From assembly GCF_006335125.1 (NCBI RefSeq), contig NZ_VDMO01000051.1, forward strand, positions 1 to 6,989: a stretch of DNA of 6,989 bases, written 5' to 3'. Source of the stretch: Deinococcus radiopugnans ATCC 19172. GTDB lineage: Bacteria > Deinococcota > Deinococci > Deinococcales > Deinococcaceae. How positions within the stretch are numbered: the stretch's first letter is position 1; the number at the start of each line of letters is the position of its first letter. The notes beneath the pieces are model-generated. The model saw only the letters and a list, made by a program, of their open reading frames with translations, made no database searches and was not told the origin of the DNA. Below, in pieces: positions 5,913-6,989 of this stretch. The translations under genes and the position numbers were made by a program.

Positions 5913-5957
5913 TTCAACAGTAGCACCCCGCCTCAAAGCGGGGTGCGATCTGTTGAA
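5913..5957. promoter_or_regulatory. Long two-part stem-loop in the rep leader
   Basis: TTCAACAG (5913-5920) pairs with CTGTTGAA (5950-5957). After a small internal loop (TA against GAT), GCACCCCGC (5923-5931) pairs with GCGGGGTGC (5938-5946) around a 6-nt loop. Seventeen base pairs in one hairpin are unlikely by chance. On the plus strand it is followed by GTTTTGTT, a weak terminator tail. On the minus strand it lies in the rep leader without a T tract, which suits attenuation, an RNA regulator or an origin structure. Nothing else but the adjacent inverted repeat, the promoter and the terminator was found in the gene-free stretch 5846-6166. Confidence 0.6.
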
Positions 5958-6034
5958 GTTTTGTTGGCCCTCTGTTGGGCTGCTGTCTGGCTGCATCAGC
6001 CTTGGCGACAGATTCTTAGACTCAGTGTATAGAT

Positions 6035-6063
6035 TTGACAGGGTCTGAATACCACCCTATATT
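6035..6063 (+). promoter_or_regulatory. Near-consensus sigma-70 promoter, plus strand
   Basis: TTGACA (6035-6040) and TATATT (6058-6063) are separated by 17 bp: a perfect -35 and a -10 one base off consensus. A transcript would start near 6070, inside a GAATCAAA site (6068-6075) and immediately before the hairpin at 6073-6096. It points away from rep and toward the antisense strand of the 6167-6616 gene. No plus-strand gene follows, so the product would be a very short RNA or an antisense RNA. Confidence 0.55.
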
Positions 6064-6072
6064 GAAGGAATC

Positions 6073-6096
6073 AAAGCGGCCTTCGGGCCGCTTTTT
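6073..6096. terminator. Rho-independent terminator hairpin
   Basis: AAAGCGGCC, tetraloop TTCG and GGCCGCTTT form a perfect GC-rich stem followed by T5 on the plus strand. On the minus strand it is followed by TTTGATTCC and preceded by A5, and lies 70 bp after the stop of the 6167-6616 gene, so it probably ends that gene's transcript and keeps it out of rep. It may work in both directions. Confidence 0.8.
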
Positions 6097-6166
6097 CCGT
6101 TCCCCCTGGCTGCTTCAGCGCAATCCGAAGGCCCTGCACCCCCTCTTTGCTGATGGTCTTTTGACT

Positions 6167-6616
6167 TCAGGTCAGCGGCTCCAGGTTGCCGGCCTGCGCC
6201 AGTTTGACCAGCGTGTCTCGACGGATCGTCTCACCCTGGATGGTGTTCCACTTGTCCTTGCCATCTTCGTGGATGAGCTGGATCACTTCGCCCTGGGCTA
6301 AGAGGGCCTCCATGCGTGGATAGTTGGCCGCAGGCCAGCGCAGGCGGTTGCGGGTGCGCTGGGTGATGCTGGACGACAGCACCCGGAACGCCGTCACGTC
6401 TTCCAGGCGCTGTGGCTCGGGCGGCATGTTGAGAATCGCAGGATTGACAGCGGCGGCCCGGTAGGCGGCGGCCAGCAACTCGCCCGGTGTGGTGACTTCC
6501 AGGACGGCCCTGGCCTCCACCGCCGTCCACACGGCGCGCGGGAGGGTCACCCGCACCGTCACATTCTCTCCCGGCTTGCGCCCCGCTCCTGTCCGCTTGC
6601 CGCCTCTGCTAGTCAT
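6167..6616 (-). CDS. Ribbon-helix-helix-type plasmid regulator, 149 aa
   Basis: The N-terminus (MTSRGGKRTGAGRKPG) is the Gly/Lys/Arg leader common on plasmid and phage RHH proteins. Residues 18-55 (NVTVRVTLPRAVWTAVEARA then TPGELLAAAYRA) give the beta strand plus two helices of a ribbon-helix-helix DNA-binding domain. Residues 75-125 (VTAFRVLSSSITQRTRNRLRW ... IQLIHEDGKDKWNTI) are a mixed second domain of unknown role. The ATG at 6616 lacks a Shine-Dalgarno sequence. A TAGAAT lies 6 nt before it, as in leaderless genes, and a fuller promoter lies at 6667-6695. An alternative GTG start (codon 20) has GGAGAG upstream but would discard the typical leader. GAATCAAA sites cover both promoters, suggesting autoregulation. 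Copy-number or partition control is plausible by context; the exact family is not identified. Confidence 0.7.
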   Translation of the reverse strand: MTSRGGKRTGAGRKPGENVTVRVTLPRAVWTAVEARAVLEVTTPGELLAAAYRAAAVNPAILNMPPEPQRLEDVTAFRVLSSSITQRTRNRLRWPAANYPRMEALLAQGEVIQLIHEDGKDKWNTIQGETIRRDTLVKLAQAGNLEPLT

Positions 6617-6618
6617 GC

Positions 6619-6750
6619 TTTGATTCTACGCAGCAAATCAATGTCTGAAACACTGCGAACAATCAAAAAATAGTTTGATTCTTTTATCGAATCAAAGAAC
6701 GCGCTTCCAGAGCGGCTTAACCGCTGCGCTGATTCCTGCAAAGAATCAAA
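6619..6750. repeat. GAATCAAA operator-like array, three phased inverted units
   Basis: Perfect 8-mers lie at 6619-6626 (-), 6674-6681 (-), 6689-6696 (+) and 6743-6750 (+), with near copies at 6660-6667 (CAATCAAA, +), 6635-6642 (+, 6 of 8) and TGATTC at 6730-6735 (-). They form three inverted units, 6619-6642, 6674-6696 (exact, TTTGATTC-N7-GAATCAAA) and 6728-6750, with centres about 54-55 bp apart. They cover the promoter of the RHH gene and face the membrane-peptide gene on the other side. Another copy is at 6068-6075. Likely binding sites of the RHH protein. Confidence 0.7.
6667..6695 (-). promoter_or_regulatory. Candidate promoter of the RHH gene
   Basis: On the minus strand TTGATT (6690-6695) and TATTTT (6667-6672) are 17 bp apart. 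The -35 lies inside one GAATCAAA half-site and the spacer contains the other, so a protein bound to this inverted unit would block the polymerase. Transcription would begin near 6660, about 44 nt before the start codon. Confidence 0.55.
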
Positions 6751-6862
6751 CAGCAGTTGCCGATCCCCTTTTGAGGAGACCCCTTGCTAGAAGTCAGAGA
6801 ACGGCGAGCGAAGCGCTTTCTCAGAATGAACGCTCGCTCAATGCAACCGACCTACGACAGCG

Positions 6863-6989
6863 AGCGTAGGATTGAGCATGGAACCTACAGTGGCGTCCTC
6901 GATAGGGAAACCTCTGAACGCGCTGGTCTGTGTTGGCATCTGGATCTTCATTCTGACAGCTCCAATTTTCTTCCTTGGCGTTTTTATTT
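6863..6989. repeat. Terminal direct repeat, right copy (circle overlap)
   Basis: This is the exact copy of 1-127. Removing it leaves a 6,862-bp circle. CCTACG (6851-6856) and CGTAGG (6865-6870) form a 6-bp inverted repeat spanning the joint, just upstream of the membrane-peptide start. Confidence 0.93.
6878..6989 (+). CDS. Membrane peptide gene, cut copy at the right end
   Basis: This is the first 37 codons of the 50-residue membrane peptide encoded at 16-168, cut by the end of the window. It is the same gene seen a second time through the circle overlap, not a second gene. It shows the true upstream context of the start codon, including the AGGA site at 6868-6871. Confidence 0.55.
   Translation, partial: MEPTVASSIGKPLNALVCVGIWIFILTAPIFFLGVFI

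Noticed and set aside
5811..5996. 61-codon minus-strand frame overlapping the rep start, possible leader peptide
   Set aside because: It consists mainly of the two inverted repeats of the rep leader, has no clear ribosome-binding site, and its product looks like nothing known. It remains possible but is not supported.
6035..6301. Plus-strand 88-codon frame beginning at the 6035 promoter
   Set aside because: It starts inside the -35 region and reads through the terminator hairpin and antisense to the RHH gene, so it cannot be a normal gene.

Overview
The first 127 bases are repeated exactly as the last 127 (1-127 = 6863-6989). This is the usual mark of a closed circle written out linearly, so the window is most likely a complete small circular plasmid of about 6,862 bp with an assembly overlap. 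No chromosomal or transposase genes are seen. The backbone is GC-rich (for example 46 G/C in 60 bases at 5461-5520). The replication protein, the short relaxase and possible leaderless signals (a TAnnnT box a few bases before a start codon) recall small Deinococcus plasmids. That host assignment is inference from memory of the families, not from a search.

Layout, left to right. 16-168 (+) is a 50-residue membrane peptide whose upstream region lies across the circle joint. 169-460 has no gene but holds iteron-like TGTCAG repeats and palindromes, a candidate origin or control region. 461-802 (+) encodes a small secreted protein. 836-1504 and 1504-2214 (both -) form a mobilization pair: a relaxase with an HxxDxxNxHxH metal motif and a ribbon-helix-helix/coiled-coil accessory protein upstream of it, overlapping in TGATG. 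Two tandem inverted repeats at 2275-2324, just upstream of this pair, are an oriT candidate. 2390-2698 (-) is a small winged-helix-like protein.

About 2,705-4,340 is a sharply AT-rich island (15 G/C in 60 bases at 3001-3060) set between the replication gene and the winged-helix gene. It carries two genes on the minus strand: an unrecognised 136-residue protein and a 339-residue protein with a C-terminal HEPN-type Rx4H motif. It looks like a horizontally acquired cargo cassette, possibly toxin-antitoxin or anti-phage, and is the most likely site of an undescribed system.

4358-5845 (-) is the putative replication initiator. Its leader (5846-6030) holds two tandem inverted repeats. A near-consensus plus-strand promoter (6035-6063) runs straight into a strong hairpin terminator (6073-6096). 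6167-6616 (-) encodes a ribbon-helix-helix-type protein. Upstream of it is an array of GAATCAAA half-sites in three inverted units about 54-55 bp apart, and one further copy lies at the start of the 6035 promoter's transcript. This suggests an autoregulated copy-control or partition-like module.

Together the parts fit a mobilizable, theta-type cryptic plasmid carrying one foreign two-gene cargo module.
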